DNA from: an uncultured Phycisphaerales bacterium
Lineage (GTDB): Bacteria > Planctomycetota > Phycisphaerae > UBA1845 > CAIVHJ01
Length of the DNA stretch: 8,140 nt
NCBI GenBank assembly: GCA_903905665.1
Contig: CAIVHJ010000332.1
Location: 1 to 8,140 of the forward strand
Direction: 5' to 3'
Below, in pieces: positions 7,317-8,140 of the stretch. The notes under the pieces were generated by a model that did no database searches, was not told the origin of the DNA, and saw only the letters and a program-made list of their open reading frames with translations. Within the stretch, counting starts at the first letter, position 1. Each line of letters begins with the position of its first letter. The translations under genes were made by a program, and so were the position numbers.

Positions 7317-7352
7317 AAACAAAAAAGGCCCTCTGTCATCACAGAGGGCCTT
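7317..7352 (-). terminator. Strong intrinsic terminator after the VWA gene
   Basis: A perfect 12-base inverted repeat, AAGGCCCTCTGT (7325-7336) and ACAGAGGGCCTT (7341-7352), with the four-base loop CATC. On the minus strand the GC-rich stem is followed at once by TTTTTTGTTT. On the plus strand no T-run follows, so it acts on minus-strand transcription. It should end the transcript of the VWA gene and separate it from the cpaE operon. Confidence 0.88.
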
Positions 7353-7382
7353 GAATCAACCCTTCACGTTTCCTGCTTCACC

Positions 7383-7440
7383 CCCCTCCCTTTCAGGGAG
7401 GGTTTTTAGGGGAGGGTCAAAATCCCTATCCCCACAGGGA
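7383..7440. repeat. GC-rich palindromic (REP-like) intergenic element
   Basis: CCCTCCCT (7384-7391) pairs perfectly with AGGGAGGG (7395-7402) around a three-base loop. A second G-tract, GGGGAGGG (7409-7416), could compete for the same arm, and a smaller hairpin TCCCT...AGGGA (7423-7440) follows. CCCTCCC/GGGAGGG elements of this kind recur between genes in planctomycete genomes, to my recollection, which is why I read it as a dispersed repeat rather than a gene-specific site. The plus strand has TTTTT after the first hairpin, but no plus-strand gene precedes it. Confidence 0.55.
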
Positions 7441-7455
7441 CACGCTCCAAGTTTC

Positions 7456-8140
7456 TCAATCGATCAACTGAACGCTACGCGCACCTCCAACCTTTCGAAA
7501 CACATTGTCCAGATCGGCTTCAATTTCCGCCCAGGATCCCGTCGCCTGAAATGCCCCACCGACACGATCACCACCAATATCGGTGTGGCCAGATTGCGCC
7601 ACCGTGTCCAGCGCCGTCATGTCAGCATCCGCACCCACACCGATTGCATAGATACTGAAGTGATGATCATCCCAGGTCGAAGCCGCCACGTCATTCAAAT
7701 AAGTGAGGGCATCAGAAGGACTATACGCGTAACTCGGACCTTCGGTGTAGTTGGCCACGCCGTCGGTCATCAGCACAATGACTTTCTGTGCCTCCGGTCT
7801 CGGATGGCAATCGCTGAAGTTGCGCTCGGACGCCGTCACGTTGATGTATTTCCCGGCATCACCCGAACTGTTGTGATCCTTGTCCAGGCAGTTCGCGGCG
7901 AATTCCAGACCCTCGCCGATGTTCGTATAGGAATGGAAATGACCGGCCTGACTTCTCCGATACGCCAACTTGATCGCATCCGTGTTCTGTTGCACCGTCA
8001 CCGGGGAGGCACACTCCGGATCCGCGCTGTCGCACGGCAGTGCATGCGACAACTTCGCATATCCGCCGTACGACACCAATCCGATGTGGTCCCGGCTGTC
8101 CATATCCGCCAGATCATTCATCAGCACGTCCAGCGAATCC
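7456..8140 (-). CDS. von Willebrand factor A domain protein, TadG-like, 5' end outside the window
   Basis: The C-terminal 227 residues of a longer protein. The frame is open to the window edge and a GTG at 8127 lies inside the domain, so the true start is beyond the window. The visible part is most of a VWA domain: a helix and strand ending in DHIGLVSYGG, the MIDAS threonine in YTNIGEGLEFA (Thr 72 of the visible part), and the core strand with the MIDAS aspartate in KVIVLMTDGVANY (Asp 126), then FSIYAIGVGAD. The first MIDAS motif (DxSxS) would be upstream. Four cysteines (36, 43, 84, 111) in loop insertions suggest disulfides and an exported protein. It ends IEADLDNVFRKVGGARSVQLID, as TadG-like pilus proteins with VWA domains often do. 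Its place before cpaE supports a pilus role, possibly surface adhesion, which is inferred. Confidence 0.85.
   Translation of the reverse strand, partial: DSLDVLMNDLADMDSRDHIGLVSYGGYAKLSHALPCDSADPECASPVTVQQNTDAIKLAYRRSQAGHFHSYTNIGEGLEFAANCLDKDHNSSGDAGKYINVTASERNFSDCHPRPEAQKVIVLMTDGVANYTEGPSYAYSPSDALTYLNDVAASTWDDHHFSIYAIGVGADADMTALDTVAQSGHTDIGGDRVGGAFQATGSWAEIEADLDNVFRKVGGARSVQLID

Larger units (their letters stand above)
7023..7455. other. 433-base gene-free region between the VWA gene and cpaE
   Basis: No convincing gene is present: short open frames on both strands lack a good ribosome binding site and recognisable protein character. From right to left it holds the GC-rich palindromic element, the minus-strand terminator, the 14-base direct-repeat pair with a pyrimidine-rich stretch between the copies (purine-rich on the minus strand), a -10-like TATATT and the cpaE ribosome binding site. 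This is the main regulatory region visible in the window. Confidence 0.6.

Noticed and set aside
7384..7407. Plus-strand intrinsic terminator (hairpin followed by TTTTT)
   Set aside because: No plus-strand gene lies upstream, and the structure is better explained as part of a dispersed palindromic element.
7188..7409. Short frames on both strands in the gap before cpaE (also 7137-7322 on the minus strand)
   Set aside because: No ribosome binding site or protein-like character, and they run through the terminator and repeat elements.
7383..7440. Possible CRISPR or tandem repeat array
   Set aside because: The repeats are inverted and few, with no regular spacers and no cas genes in the window.

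Overview
The window carries part of a tight-adherence (Tad/Flp) pilus locus, the type IVc pilus assembly machinery. All seven recognisable genes lie on the minus strand and read from the right end to the left. In transcription order they are: the 3' part of a von Willebrand factor A (TadG-like) gene, cpaE/tadZ, the motor ATPase cpaF/tadA, the inner-membrane platform genes tadB and tadC, a small OmpA-like lipoprotein, and a large TPR (TadD-like) lipoprotein. The long plus-strand reading frames are antisense shadows of these genes.

The organism is a Gram-negative (diderm) bacterium with medium-to-high GC. The predicted lipoproteins with lipoboxes and the OmpA-like domain support a diderm. The gene style and a GC-rich palindrome built on CCCTCCC/GGGAGGG after the VWA gene resemble what I recall from Planctomycetota genomes. 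That assignment is an inference and cannot be proved from this window alone.

Layout, right to left. At 8140-7456 is the truncated VWA gene. A 433-base gene-free stretch (7455-7023) follows, holding a GC-rich palindrome, a strong minus-strand intrinsic terminator (7317-7352), an imperfect 14-base direct repeat, a weak promoter candidate and the cpaE ribosome binding site. cpaE, cpaF, tadB and tadC (7022-2283) are closely spaced (97, 53 and 22 bases apart or less, depending on the start chosen) and look like one operon. A 208-base gap (2282-2075) precedes the OmpA-like lipoprotein and the TPR lipoprotein, which are 32 bases apart. The last two may have their own promoter or be the distal part of the same transcript.

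Working model from known Tad biology: CpaE/TadZ localises the machine, CpaF/TadA hydrolyses ATP to drive pilin assembly, and TadB and TadC form the membrane platform. The two lipoproteins probably act at the outer membrane or periplasm (secretin assembly, peptidoglycan contact). The VWA protein is a likely pseudopilin-like or surface-exposed component. The prepilin (flp), prepilin peptidase (tadV/cpaA), secretin (rcpA/cpaC) and cpaB are not in the window. This is a recognisable system. The less ordinary parts are the OmpA-like lipoprotein, the long unrecognised C-terminal half of the TPR protein, and the regulatory architecture between the VWA gene and cpaE.
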